From positions 1 to 41,117 of the forward strand of contig JBFXDI010000020.1 in NCBI GenBank assembly GCA_050181295.1: a stretch of 41,117 nt of DNA, read 5' to 3'. The position numbers and the translations under genes were made by a program. The notes under the pieces are model-generated. The model saw only the letters and a program-made list of their open reading frames with translations. It ran no database searches and had not been told where the DNA came from. Source of the DNA: JBFXDI01 sp050181295. GTDB lineage: Bacteria; Pseudomonadota; Alphaproteobacteria; Rhizobiales; Aestuariivirgaceae. Shown piece by piece: positions 27,137 through 35,459 of the stretch; within the stretch, counting starts at the first letter, position 1; each line of letters starts with the position of its first letter.

Positions 27137-27892
27137 TCATCCAGACCTGCGGCGGCCGCGACCGGCATTGTGAAGCTCGAGCAGCGCGGTCGGGCGGTCT
27201 GCAAGGCTCTGCATGAAATTGTCGATCAGCGCCTGCGCATCGGCCCGACCGGCTTCCTCGGCGGCGGCCGCATCGCCCTTCGCCACGGCATCCACCATGT
27301 CGCGATGGAACTTCAGCGCGACCGTCGGGATGCGATCGCCCATGTGGGACGCATAAAGCCGGAGGATGCGCTGGCCCTGATCCAGAAGCCCGCCCATCCA
27401 GGTGACGATGAAGGGGTTGCCGCTCATCTCGGCGATGCCGATGTGGAAGTCGCGGTTATGGCGCACCATGGCGCGCATCTCGCGGTTCCTCAGCGCCGCG
27501 TCGTGGGCATCGAGGATGCGGTGAAGCTGCTCGATGCGGGCCGGATTGGGATTGCCCGCGGCGAGCCTGGCGCTCAGCCGATAGAGAAGCTGCATGGCGT
27601 CGAAGTAGGCGGGCAGAGCCGCCACGTCGAACTGCGCCACGATCGAGGTGCGGTTGCGGAGGTTCTGCACCAGGCCTTCCGCCGAGAGGCGGATGAGCGC
27701 CTCGCGGACGGGCGAGCGCGAGACGCCGAACTGCTTTCCCAGCACCGTCTCGTCGAGCAGCGTTCCCGGCGCCAGCTCAAGGTCGAGAATCTGGGCTTTC
27801 AGACTGTCATAGACGAAGCTGCCCCCGGTGCCGCGCGGCCGCTTTGCGCCCCCGTTGCCCTTCTCCGACGCCTTGGCCCTCGCGGTCCTCAT
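27137..27892 (-). CDS. GntR family regulator with FCD (FadR-type) ligand domain
   Basis: This 251-residue regulator has an N-terminal winged helix (about residues 24-90: VYDSLKAQILDLELAPGTLLDETVLGKQFGVSRSPVREALIRLSAEGLV) and an all-helical FCD domain (about 100-230). Metal-binding residues typical of FCD proteins are present in HNRDFH (near residue 143) and KFHRDMVDAV, supporting a carboxylate ligand held by metal. Such regulators usually repress catabolic genes until an amino or organic acid binds. It sits between gcvPB and the transporter genes, same strand, 54 bases after gcvPB. Two matching 17-bp motifs flank its transcription unit. A GAGG site precedes the ATG at 27892. Confidence 0.94.
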   Translation of the reverse strand: MRTARAKASEKGNGGAKRPRGTGGSFVYDSLKAQILDLELAPGTLLDETVLGKQFGVSRSPVREALIRLSAEGLVQNLRNRTSIVAQFDVAALPAYFDAMQLLYRLSARLAAGNPNPARIEQLHRILDAHDAALRNREMRAMVRHNRDFHIGIAEMSGNPFIVTWMGGLLDQGQRILRLYASHMGDRIPTVALKFHRDMVDAVAKGDAAAAEEAGRADAQALIDNFMQSLADRPTALLELHNAGRGRRRSG

Positions 27893-27946
27893 GGACGCCT
27901 CGGCCCCTCAAGGGGGAGGGAGCAGAAAGGCCGTGCTGTGAGGGGG

Positions 27947-29512
27947 TCAGCCATTGCCCTGCGCCTCGCCATGCTTGCGCCGGTAGGCGCGCCAGGTCAT
28001 GGCCCAGGCCTTCGGGTCATCGAGCGGCGAACCGTCGATCTGCCGGATCGGCTGGTTGTGCGGGCCTGAGCGCACGAGATCCGGCGTCGAATAGGCCTCC
28101 TCGCAGATCCTGGCCACGACCGCGATCCAGATATCCAGGTCCTCCTTGGAGTACATTTCTCCCGCTTCCGGCGTGAAGGGCTCGGGCACCACCCAGGGCT
28201 CATGGCTCATCCACCAGGGGTCGATACCGTAGTCGGCCATGCGGTTCGCGACCTCGACCGTGCCGATGCCGGTCTCCTGCTTGAGCTTGCCGAGCCCGAA
28301 GCGCGTCATCTCCAGCCGCCAGGCGTCGATACCGGGGTTCGAGCGCGTGACGCCCCGGATCTCCATGAGCTTCTTGTCCATGTAGTTGTTGGCGAGCACG
28401 GAGATGTCGGAAGCCTCGTCGATCCCCTCGGCGCCCATGGCGCGCGCCCAGGCATAGGCCTTCATCACCTGCGGGACGTTGCCCCAGAACTCGCGGATCT
28501 TGCCCGTGGACTGCGGCCGATCGTGATCGAGTCGGTAGGTGTCGCCGTCCTTCACCACGACGGGCGCGGGCAGGAAGGGCGCCAGCGCTTCCGTGCAGCC
28601 ATAGGCGCCGACGGCCGGGCCGCCGCCGCCCTTTGGCGCCCCGAAAGTCTTGTGGAGCATGTACATGCAGGCGTCGAAGCCGAGCTCGCGGGCGCGGATC
28701 TTTCCCATGACGCCGTTGAAGTTGGCATGGTCGTAGAAGCACAAGCCGCCCGCCTCGTGCACGATCCGCACCCACTCGGCGATGTCCGGATTGTAGATGC
28801 CCATGTCGTCGGGGTTGTTGATGAGGAGGGCTGCGGTGCGGCCGGAGATCGCGGCCTTGAGCGCCTCGACGGACGGATAGCCGTTCTTCTCGAGCTGCAG
28901 CGTCACGACCCTGAAGCCCGCTGCGGCGGCCGTGGCGGCGTTGCAGGGATGCGCCTGGATCGAGGTCACGATCTCGTTGCGCTGCTCGAGCTCGCCCCGC
29001 GACTGGTGATAGGCGCGGGTCAGGCAGCAGTGGGTGTAGGCCGCGTCCGCGCCGCCGCCGGCCTGGAACACGAACTGGCCCATGCCGGAGAGCTCGCGCA
29101 GGATGAGGTCGAAGGAGTGCAGGATCTCGAGGATCCCCTGGAGCGTGTCTTCCGGCTGATAAGGGTGAAGCGCCGCCATCTCCGGCCGGCGGGCGACCTC
29201 CTCTCCGACCCGGGAATTGTATTTCATGGTGCAGGTGCCGAAGAGGCTGATGCCCATCATCCCCAAGGTCTCCTGAGAGAGATGGAGATAGTGACGCTGC
29301 ACCTCGGGCTCGCTCATTTCGGGCAGGGCAGGGGCCTTGGCGCGGCGCATGGACGGGGGCACGAGGTCCGCCGCCCGGCCGGCCTTGCGCACAACCTCCT
29401 CCGCCGCCGGGAACACCTGCCCGCGCCTGCCGGGATGGCCGAGCTCCATGACCACCGGCTCGTCCCAGACCGGCCCGTGATAGCGCCGGAGCCTGCCGTT
29501 GCCGCCGCTCAT
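27947..29512 (-). CDS. gcvPB: GcvPB-like PLP enzyme (glycine decarboxylase P-protein beta subunit family)
   Basis: This 521-residue protein belongs to the PLP-bearing half of split glycine decarboxylase P-protein. The PLP lysine is Lys288 in MLHKTFGAPKGGGGPAVG; the conserved YDHANFNGVMGK (260-271) precedes it. Family N-terminal features (MSEPEVQRHYLHLSQETLGMMGISLFGTCTMKYN) are present. It differs from ordinary GcvPB in two places I know as conserved: HKTFCIPHGGGGPG has become HKTFGAPKGGGGPA, and the late IEPTETESKEELD region is rewritten (VPEPFTPEAGEM, then YSKEDLDIW). It may therefore decarboxylate something other than glycine, or use another partner. The start overlaps the gcvPA stop by four bases. 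No H-protein gene is nearby. Confidence 0.9.
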   Translation of the reverse strand: MSGGNGRLRRYHGPVWDEPVVMELGHPGRRGQVFPAAEEVVRKAGRAADLVPPSMRRAKAPALPEMSEPEVQRHYLHLSQETLGMMGISLFGTCTMKYNSRVGEEVARRPEMAALHPYQPEDTLQGILEILHSFDLILRELSGMGQFVFQAGGGADAAYTHCCLTRAYHQSRGELEQRNEIVTSIQAHPCNAATAAAAGFRVVTLQLEKNGYPSVEALKAAISGRTAALLINNPDDMGIYNPDIAEWVRIVHEAGGLCFYDHANFNGVMGKIRARELGFDACMYMLHKTFGAPKGGGGPAVGAYGCTEALAPFLPAPVVVKDGDTYRLDHDRPQSTGKIREFWGNVPQVMKAYAWARAMGAEGIDEASDISVLANNYMDKKLMEIRGVTRSNPGIDAWRLEMTRFGLGKLKQETGIGTVEVANRMADYGIDPWWMSHEPWVVPEPFTPEAGEMYSKEDLDIWIAVVARICEEAYSTPDLVRSGPHNQPIRQIDGSPLDDPKAWAMTWRAYRRKHGEAQGNG

Positions 29513-30957
29513 GACACCGCCTCCCTGACCGCGGCGACAAGCCTGTCGATGTCTTCCCGGCTGTGCACCTCGGTGATGCAGGTGAGCGCGCTCTGGCCAA
29601 GCTCCGGGAACTCGTCCGAGATGTCCTTGCCGCCGAAGATGCCGTGCAGGCGGAGGGACTGGTTGATCTCAGCCACGGTCTTGCCCGTGCCGTCGAAGTT
29701 CACCACGAACTCCTTGAAGAAGCCGGTCGGGAAGGCGATCCGCACGCCCTCGATCTTCTCCAGCGCGCGGGCGGCGTAGTTCGCCTGCTCGAGGATGAGC
29801 TCGCCTACCTCGCGGAACCCTTGAGGGCCGAGCAGCGACATGTAGACGGCGTTGGCGATGGCCCAGAGATAGACCGAGTTGCCGGTCCAGTCCTTGCCCT
29901 CCTCGCGCATGCCGTAGGAGGTCTGGTGCGAGGAGGCGAGCGCGAAGCCGAATTCTCCTTCGCCCGCCGTCCGCGTGATCGAGACGAGGAAGCCGTTGTA
30001 CTCGCGGACGTACTTCTCCTCGTCGCGGCTCGCGATATAGCCGCCGACGCCACCGCCGCACTGCATGTGGACGCCGAGCGGCTGGGTGGGCCCGACCGCG
30101 ATGTCGGCCCCGTAGTCTGCGGGAGACCTGAGAACCCCGAGCGAGATCGGATCGGCGCCGACGATGGTCTCCGCCCCCTTGGCCCGGGCGAGCCTCGCGA
30201 TCTCCGCGCCATGGGCCTCGATCTGGCCGAGATAGGAAGGGCTTTCGAAATAGACGGCGGCCGTGCGGTCCGAGAGCTTGCGCTTGAGATCGGCAAGGTC
30301 CAGGCCGCCGGTCTTCGGATCGGGCTCGACCGGCACCACCTCGATGTGGCGGTCCATCTCCGGCGGTTCGCAATAGGTGCGGATGACCGAAAGCCGCTCG
30401 GGGTCGCAGTAGCGCGGAACCAGCACCTCGCGCCGTCCGGTGAGACGCGACGCCATGCGGATGGCGTGTCCGGCCGCGCAGCCCCAGCTATAGACCGGGA
30501 GCTGCACCGCCTCCATGTCGAGCAGCTCGCCGAGCTGGCTCGCATATTCGAACCAGGCCTGGTTGCGGCCATGGTCCGACTGGGGCGAGCCCCAGACGGG
30601 GGTGAGGAATTCCGTGCGGCCCACGATCTCGTCCACGACGGCCGGCACATAGTGCTGCCAGCAGCCGGCGCCGAGGAAGCTCAGGTTCTCCTCGCAGGTC
30701 TCGTTCTTCGACAGCACCGAGACGAGATGGCGCTTGAGCTCGACCTCGGATTTGAGCTGGCGCGGCAGGTTCAGCGGCCGCTTGAGGCGGTGGCTCTGGG
30801 GGATCTGCTCGAACAGCTCGCCGATCGTGGCGGCGCCGATCTCCTCCAGCATCGCCTGCTTGACGTCGGGAAGCGAGTTGGCCATCCAAGGATGGGCGGG
30901 AGACTGGTTCGACGGCAAGGGGACGCCTCTGCTTGTTCCGGACCCGGAAGCAAGCAT
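29509..30957 (-). CDS. gcvPA: GcvPA-like subunit (glycine decarboxylase P-protein alpha subunit family)
   Basis: This roughly 482-residue protein belongs to the non-PLP half of the split P-protein. FLGAGCWQHYVPAVVDEIV near residue 85 is the family signature (FLGAGxYxHYIPAVVDxI). The segment that in ordinary GcvPA reads YTPYQPEISQGTLQ is changed to TPVWGSPQSDHGRNQAW, and the usual DGATA/DGSTA is replaced by YSWGCAAGHA, so the active-site face is altered. I chose the ATG at 30957. A TTG at 30984 overlaps the upstream stop (TTGA), and TTG 30918 or ATG 30885 are also possible; alignment to known N termini (HPWMANSLPDVKQAML) requires at least the TTG at 30918. It overlaps gcvPB by four bases and is preceded by operator copy A. 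Confidence 0.88.
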   Translation of the reverse strand: MLASGSGTSRGVPLPSNQSPAHPWMANSLPDVKQAMLEEIGAATIGELFEQIPQSHRLKRPLNLPRQLKSEVELKRHLVSVLSKNETCEENLSFLGAGCWQHYVPAVVDEIVGRTEFLTPVWGSPQSDHGRNQAWFEYASQLGELLDMEAVQLPVYSWGCAAGHAIRMASRLTGRREVLVPRYCDPERLSVIRTYCEPPEMDRHIEVVPVEPDPKTGGLDLADLKRKLSDRTAAVYFESPSYLGQIEAHGAEIARLARAKGAETIVGADPISLGVLRSPADYGADIAVGPTQPLGVHMQCGGGVGGYIASRDEEKYVREYNGFLVSITRTAGEGEFGFALASSHQTSYGMREEGKDWTGNSVYLWAIANAVYMSLLGPQGFREVGELILEQANYAARALEKIEGVRIAFPTGFFKEFVVNFDGTGKTVAEINQSLRLHGIFGGKDISDEFPELGQSALTCITEVHSREDIDRLVAAVREAVS

Positions 30958-30980
30958 TGTTGCATCCGTCCGGCGGGCGT

Positions 30981-32114
30981 TCAATCGCGAATACTTGTTG
31001 TCGACAAGCGCATGAGGGCCTCCCGCCGCAGCCCCGTCCGCACACGGATGAAGCCCGCGAGCATGCGATCGACATCCGGATCGCCGGTGTCGGCGAGCAA
31101 TGTTGGCTCGGAAAGCGCCAGCAGCTTCTCCTGGCTCGCCAGCACTGTGACCGCCTCGCGGCCGGCACGGGCGATGAGGGCAGGAGTGATGGGCTGGTTG
31201 CCGCGTCCGAAGAGGAAGCCCTGGCCGCCCACCACGCCGAGGATGATATGGATCGGGCGGTCTCCCGCGAGCCGAACGATGTCCTGCTCGCCCAGGTCGC
31301 TTCCGATGAGCTTGCCGTCCAGAACCGCGTCGATGCCGAGCAGCGTGCCCTCCAGCTCCAGCGCCCGCAGCACGGCCTTGGCGCTCGTGCCGGGCCCCAC
31401 GAGGTAGACCGTGCCGGGCTGCATTCCGGCTGCCACCTCGGCGGCGGCGGCTTCCACCGCCCCGTCGCCCGAAAGCCCCCGCGCCTTGGGCGACTGCATC
31501 AACCGGCGCTCGAAAGGAACAGTCGCCACGCCGAACAGGCGCGGCTCGATGCGGCCGGTTCTCAAGGCATCCTCGTCGAGATCCAGCACCTCCGCCTGCC
31601 GGAACGTCGCGCGCGAATCCTCCGCCAGAACCAGCGCGGCGATATCGCCCGCCGCCTCGGGGCTGGTCGCAAACACGCCGGACTGCATCTTCACGCCGGC
31701 GGGAATGCCGAGCATCGGCACCTCGCCAAGCACGGACAGGATATCGCGCGCCGTGCCGTCACCGCCCGAGAAGAGGAGGAGGCGCACGCCCCGATCCCGC
31801 ATCTCGTGGGCGACGGCGCGGGTGTCTGCGGCGGTGGTCGTCGCGCCGACGCTTCCGATGGCGGCGCAGGGCAGGCCGGCTTCCGCCGCCGCGGCCTCGC
31901 CCATGCTGCCGGCGCCGGCGAGAAGCGGCGTGCCGGGCAGGCGGCTCGCCAGACGCCGGAGCACTCGGGCAGCAAGCTCTCCGGCGCGCGGGACAGCGCC
32001 CAGCGCCAGCGCGCGCTCCACCGTCGCCCTGCCGTCGCTGCCCTTGAGCCCCACCCGGCCGCCGAGCCCCGCGACAGGGTTCACGATCAGGCCGAGCGCC
32101 GGCTTGCTTTCCAC
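30981..32114 (-). CDS. AcoX-like ATP-NAD kinase family protein
   Basis: This 377-residue protein is a COG3199-type member of the NAD kinase superfamily. The N terminus GLIVNPVAGLGGRVGLKGSDG and the nucleotide-binding LLLFSGGDGTARDIL (GGDGT near residue 118) are family signatures, as is MLGIPAGVKMQSGVFATSPEAAG. The best-known relative is AcoX of acetoin operons, whose reaction is unknown, so NAD kinase activity cannot be assumed. The start is a GTG at 32114; GGAGA lies 12 bases upstream. It is first in the minus-strand run toward gcvPA. Its 3' end holds the operator and possibly the promoter for gcvPA. Confidence 0.85.
   Translation of the reverse strand: MESKPALGLIVNPVAGLGGRVGLKGSDGRATVERALALGAVPRAGELAARVLRRLASRLPGTPLLAGAGSMGEAAAAEAGLPCAAIGSVGATTTAADTRAVAHEMRDRGVRLLLFSGGDGTARDILSVLGEVPMLGIPAGVKMQSGVFATSPEAAGDIAALVLAEDSRATFRQAEVLDLDEDALRTGRIEPRLFGVATVPFERRLMQSPKARGLSGDGAVEAAAAEVAAGMQPGTVYLVGPGTSAKAVLRALELEGTLLGIDAVLDGKLIGSDLGEQDIVRLAGDRPIHIILGVVGGQGFLFGRGNQPITPALIARAGREAVTVLASQEKLLALSEPTLLADTGDPDVDRMLAGFIRVRTGLRREALMRLSTTSIRD
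30991..31007. promoter_or_regulatory. Candidate GntR operator, copy A (before gcvPA, inside the kinase gene end)
   Basis: ATACTTGTTGTCGACAA contains the perfect 10-bp palindrome TTGTCGACAA (30998-31007). It matches copy B at 15 of 17 positions. It lies within the last ten codons of the AcoX-like gene and 34 bases before the gcvPA ATG, so a promoter may be embedded in the 3' end of that gene. Confidence 0.6.
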
Positions 32115-32129
32115 GATCTGCGCCAGTCT

Positions 32130-32211
32130 CCGATCCCGGACTTGATCCGGGCCTCCGTTTCGGCCATCGCATGCGGCGCATGGCGCGCCGGGTCAAGGCC
32201 GGGCGCAGACG
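32130..32211. repeat. Bipartite palindromic repeat, decayed copy 3
   Basis: CCCGGA/TCCGGG hairpin (32135-32151) at the left and a degenerate GCGCCGGGTCAAGGCCGGGCG hairpin at the right repeat the two-hairpin layout of copies 1 and 2, in the same orientation as copy 2. It separates the AcoX-like gene from the divergent aldo/keto reductase gene. Confidence 0.6.
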
Positions 32212-32220
32212 AGGACCCGC

Positions 32221-33696
32221 ATGAATAGAGCCGTCAGCCGCCCCGAACGCACGCTTCTCGCGCCCGGCCTCGAGATCAGCCGCATCGTCACGGGGCTCTG
32301 GCAGGTGGCGGACATGGAGCGGGACGGCAGGACGCTCGACCCGGAAAAGGGCGCCGATGCGCTTCAGGCTTATGCGGAGGCGGGCTTCGACACCTTCGAC
32401 ATGGCCGACCACTACGGGAGCGCCGAGATCATCGCCGGACGCTTCCTCGCGCGCATCGCCGGCAGCCAGCAGGGTGCGCGGCCGGCAGCCTTCACCAAAT
32501 GGTGCCCGGAGCCCGGTCCGATGACGGCCGAGACGGTGCGGGCAGGCGTCGCGCGCAGTCTCGACCGCATGCGGCTCGAGCGGATCGATCTTCTCCAGTT
32601 CCACTGGTGGACCTTCGAGCACCCGGCCTATCTCGACGCGATGATCGGCCTCGCGCAGCTCATGGATGAAGGGCGCATCGGCCATCTGGGCGTCACCAAC
32701 TTCGATACCGCGCATCTGCGCGTGCTGGTCAAGCACGGCATTCCGGTCGCCTCAAACCAGGTTTCCTTCTCGCTCCTCGACCGGCGGGCGGCTGACGACA
32801 TGTCCGCCTTCTGCCTCGAGAACGGTGTCAGGCTCTTGGCCTACGGCACGCTCGGCGGCGGCTTTCTTTCCGAGCGCTGGCTCGGAGAACCGGAACCCGC
32901 CGAAGTCGGCGACTGGAGCAAGATGAAATACGGCCGCTTCATCACAGCAATCGGCGGCTGGGAGGCGCTGCAGGGCATTCTCCGGGCCGCATCCGACATC
33001 GCGAAGAAACACGGCGTCTCCATCTCCAACGTCGCCGAGCGCTGGGTGCTGGAGCAGCCGGCGGTGGCCGCCATCATCGTGGGCGCGCGGCTGGGCGAGC
33101 GTGAGCATCGGGCGGACAACCTGCGCGCCTTCTCCTTTGCACTCGACGCCGAGGACCGGGCGCGGCTGGATGAAGCCTTTGCCCGCACCGAGCGCATCCC
33201 CGGGGACTGCGGCGACGAGTACCGGAAGCCCCCCTATCTCACGGCCTCGGGCGACCTCAGCCATCACCTGAGCACGGTCACAAAAGCCTATCGCCCCGAG
33301 CCGGTGCCCGGCCGTCCGGGACGGCTCCGGGTGGACACCGGAACGGTCTGGGAGCCGCTCGCGGGCTTTGCGCGGGCGGTCCGCATCGGCGACCGCATCC
33401 TCATCTCCGGCACCACGGCGACGCTGGGGCAGGGCGAGGTGGTCTGCCCCGGCGATGCGGCCGGCCAGACGGTCTACGTGCTCGACCGCATCCGCGCCTC
33501 GCTCGCCGCGCTCGGGGCCACGCTTGAGGACGTGGTCAGGACGCGGATCTATGTGAGCGATGCCGCCGACTGGGAGCCGGTGTCGCGCATGCACGGGCGC
33601 ACTTTCGGCGACATCCGGCCCGCCAACACGCTGGTCGAGGCGAAGCTCGTCGGAGACTACCTGGTCGAGATCGAGGCCGAGGCGGTGGTCGACTAA
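32221..33696 (+). CDS. Aldo/keto reductase fused to a Rid (YjgF) domain
   Basis: This 491-residue protein joins two enzymes. Residues 10-330 form an aldo/keto reductase with the tetrad Asp60, Tyr65 (DMADHYGS), Lys93 (FTKW) and His128 (LLQFHWW). Residues about 355-491 form a Rid-family domain (WEPLAGFARAVRIGDRILISGTTATLGQG, then VRTRIYVSDAADWEPVSRMHGRTF). The Rid Arg needed for imine hydrolysis in RidA (PARS motif) is Asn here (RPANTLVEA), while the final Glu (YLVEIEAEAV) remains, so the domain belongs to an Arg-lacking Rid subgroup of unknown activity. GAGG at 32211-32214 supports the ATG. The fusion suggests that the reductase product or substrate is an imine/enamine-related compound. Confidence 0.92.
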   Translation: MNRAVSRPERTLLAPGLEISRIVTGLWQVADMERDGRTLDPEKGADALQAYAEAGFDTFDMADHYGSAEIIAGRFLARIAGSQQGARPAAFTKWCPEPGPMTAETVRAGVARSLDRMRLERIDLLQFHWWTFEHPAYLDAMIGLAQLMDEGRIGHLGVTNFDTAHLRVLVKHGIPVASNQVSFSLLDRRAADDMSAFCLENGVRLLAYGTLGGGFLSERWLGEPEPAEVGDWSKMKYGRFITAIGGWEALQGILRAASDIAKKHGVSISNVAERWVLEQPAVAAIIVGARLGEREHRADNLRAFSFALDAEDRARLDEAFARTERIPGDCGDEYRKPPYLTASGDLSHHLSTVTKAYRPEPVPGRPGRLRVDTGTVWEPLAGFARAVRIGDRILISGTTATLGQGEVVCPGDAAGQTVYVLDRIRASLAALGATLEDVVRTRIYVSDAADWEPVSRMHGRTFGDIRPANTLVEAKLVGDYLVEIEAEAVVD

Positions 33697-33702
33697 CCTT
33701 TT

Positions 33703-33789
33703 CGTCATTGCCGGGCTCGACCCGGCAATCCTTTGTTCGCTTCAAGTTTTCCTGGAAAAGGATGGTCGGCTCGGGGGCCGGCCATGACG
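33703..33789. repeat. Bipartite palindromic repeat, copy 2
   Basis: Left hairpin ATTGCCGGG/CCCGGCAAT (33707-33729) and right hairpin ATGGTCGGC/GCCGGCCAT (33762-33785, one wobble), with CGTCATTG and CCATGACG at the ends as in copy 1. Length is 87 bases against 86 in copy 1. Between the hairpins is TTTTCCTGGAAAA (33748-33760), a further palindrome. Confidence 0.8.
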
Positions 33790-33800
33790 GTTGAAACGGG

Positions 33801-35459
33801 TCAGGACCGTTCCGCGATCTCGCTGATGGCGAGGGGCTTGGCCGGTGGGCGCGGAGCCCAGAAGGACATGCCGTCGATCGCCTTGCCGCCTTTCTCCGCG
33901 ACGAGCGCCGCCACCAGCGGCCCGCAGTAGCGCCCCTGGCATGGGCCCATGCCGACGCGCGTCAGGCGCTTCAGCGAACCGACCGTCTCCGGTCCCTGGC
34001 CAAGCCCTGCCTCGATTTCGGCGCGCGTCAGCTCCTCGCAGCGGCAGACGAGCGTGTCGGGCTTTGCGAGTGCGAGAGCCGGGAAGGGAGCATCGAACAG
34101 TCGCCAGAGCGCGGACTGGAAGCGGCCGTGGCGGGCGAGCGCGCGGCGGGCCTCCACAGGGTCGGGCGCCTTGAACCCGAGTGCGCGGGCTGCCGCTGCT
34201 CCGGCGATCCTGCCTTGGGCCACGGCGGCCGGCGCGCCGCCGAGTCCCGTGCAGTCGCCAACCGCGTAGACCTGCATGGCGGTGGTGCGGCAGTCGGCAT
34301 CCCGCACCGTCACGAGCTGTCCGCGTGCGGCATCGAAGTCATGCCGGCAGTCGAGCGCGCGCAGGAGATCATTGGAAGGATGGAAGCCGTAGCCCATGCA
34401 CACGGCGTCGACCTCCATGCGGCGGCGGGGCGCGGCATCGCGCGGCCAGCGCGCGAGCGTCGCCACAAGGCCGTCGGCGGAGGTCTCGACGGCCTCGAGC
34501 ACATGGCCCTTGAGCACCGGCACGCCGCGCCGCGTGAGTCCTGCCATGAGGCCCATGCCCTTCGCGAGCAGCGAAGGAGAGGCAAACGCCATGCCGGCGA
34601 CGGCGCTGACTTGGGAAAGCCCGGGCTTCGACAGCTCCGCGACCCCCACCACTTCGGCCCCTGCGCGGGAGAGCTCTAGCGCCACCTGCAGGTTCAGGGG
34701 GCCGTTGCCGGCGACGAGCACGCGCCTGCCGGGCAACGTGCCGTAGCTCCTGAGCAGCGTCTGCGCCGCGCCTGTCGTCATGACGCCCGGCAGCGTCCAC
34801 CCGGGAACGGGGAGGCCCCGCTCATAAGTGCCCGTCGCCACGATGAGCCGTTTCGGTGTGATCTTCAGCGTCGAACCTTCCTGCAGCACCATGAGGTCGA
34901 GCGGCTGGAAGGCACCCCACACAAGCGCGCCTTTCAGGAACCGGACGCCTGCTACCTGGGCCTCGGCGATGAGCGCGCGGCCGCCCGCGAACTGCGCGTC
35001 GTCGCGCACAGGGAAGGCGGGCTGCTTATAGAACTGGCCGCCGAGCGCCGGCCGCTCGTCCACGAGCAGAACGTCCGCGCCGGCTTTTGCCGCTGTCGCG
35101 GCCGCCGCCAGCCCGCCCGCGCCGCCGCCGATCACGAGGATGTCGGGCGTCAGGACTTTCAAACGGCCGGCCGTTGCCGGCGGAGCGGCCTTCGTGAGGT
35201 CTACCGGCGCCTGCTGGCGCTTGACGGCGAGCGGCCGCTCGATCTTCGTCATGCACGCGCGCTGGCCGGGCCGGCCGTCGATCTCGACCAGGCATTCCTG
35301 GCAAACACCCATGCCGCAGAAGAGGCCGCGCGGCGCGCCCCTGGCCGTGGTCCGGAACGCGCGGATGCCGGCGGCGCTGAGGGCGGAGGCCAGCGTCTCC
35401 CCGATCCGACCCGGCACCATGCGATCCTCGAAGCGGATCTCGACCGTCTCGCCGCTCAT
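33801..35459 (-). CDS. Fused 2Fe-2S / FAD-NAD(P) / BFD oxidoreductase (HcnAB, OoxA, D-hydroxyproline dehydrogenase type)
   Basis: This 552-residue protein has three parts. Residues 1-90 are a small 2Fe-2S ferredoxin domain with Cys48, Cys53, Cys56 and Cys69. Residues about 104-430 are a pyridine-nucleotide-disulfide-type FAD domain (IGGGAGG near 110, a second nucleotide loop VAGNGPLNLQVA near 260, GDCTGLGG near 410). The last 90 residues are a BFD-like 2Fe-2S domain (CRCEEL, then CQGRYC). In D-hydroxyproline dehydrogenase, opine oxidase and HcnABC these parts work with a separate DadA-like FAD subunit; a candidate for that partner is encoded at 40165. The ATG at 35459 overlaps the upstream dehydrogenase stop by four bases. 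Confidence 0.92.
   Translation of the reverse strand: MSGETVEIRFEDRMVPGRIGETLASALSAAGIRAFRTTARGAPRGLFCGMGVCQECLVEIDGRPGQRACMTKIERPLAVKRQQAPVDLTKAAPPATAGRLKVLTPDILVIGGGAGGLAAAATAAKAGADVLLVDERPALGGQFYKQPAFPVRDDAQFAGGRALIAEAQVAGVRFLKGALVWGAFQPLDLMVLQEGSTLKITPKRLIVATGTYERGLPVPGWTLPGVMTTGAAQTLLRSYGTLPGRRVLVAGNGPLNLQVALELSRAGAEVVGVAELSKPGLSQVSAVAGMAFASPSLLAKGMGLMAGLTRRGVPVLKGHVLEAVETSADGLVATLARWPRDAAPRRRMEVDAVCMGYGFHPSNDLLRALDCRHDFDAARGQLVTVRDADCRTTAMQVYAVGDCTGLGGAPAAVAQGRIAGAAAARALGFKAPDPVEARRALARHGRFQSALWRLFDAPFPALALAKPDTLVCRCEELTRAEIEAGLGQGPETVGSLKRLTRVGMGPCQGRYCGPLVAALVAEKGGKAIDGMSFWAPRPPAKPLAISEIAERS

Noticed and set aside
30981..32114. Housekeeping NAD kinase (nadK)
   Set aside because: GGDGT is present, but the N-terminal GLIVNPVAGLGG pattern and length fit the COG3199/AcoX branch rather than NadK.
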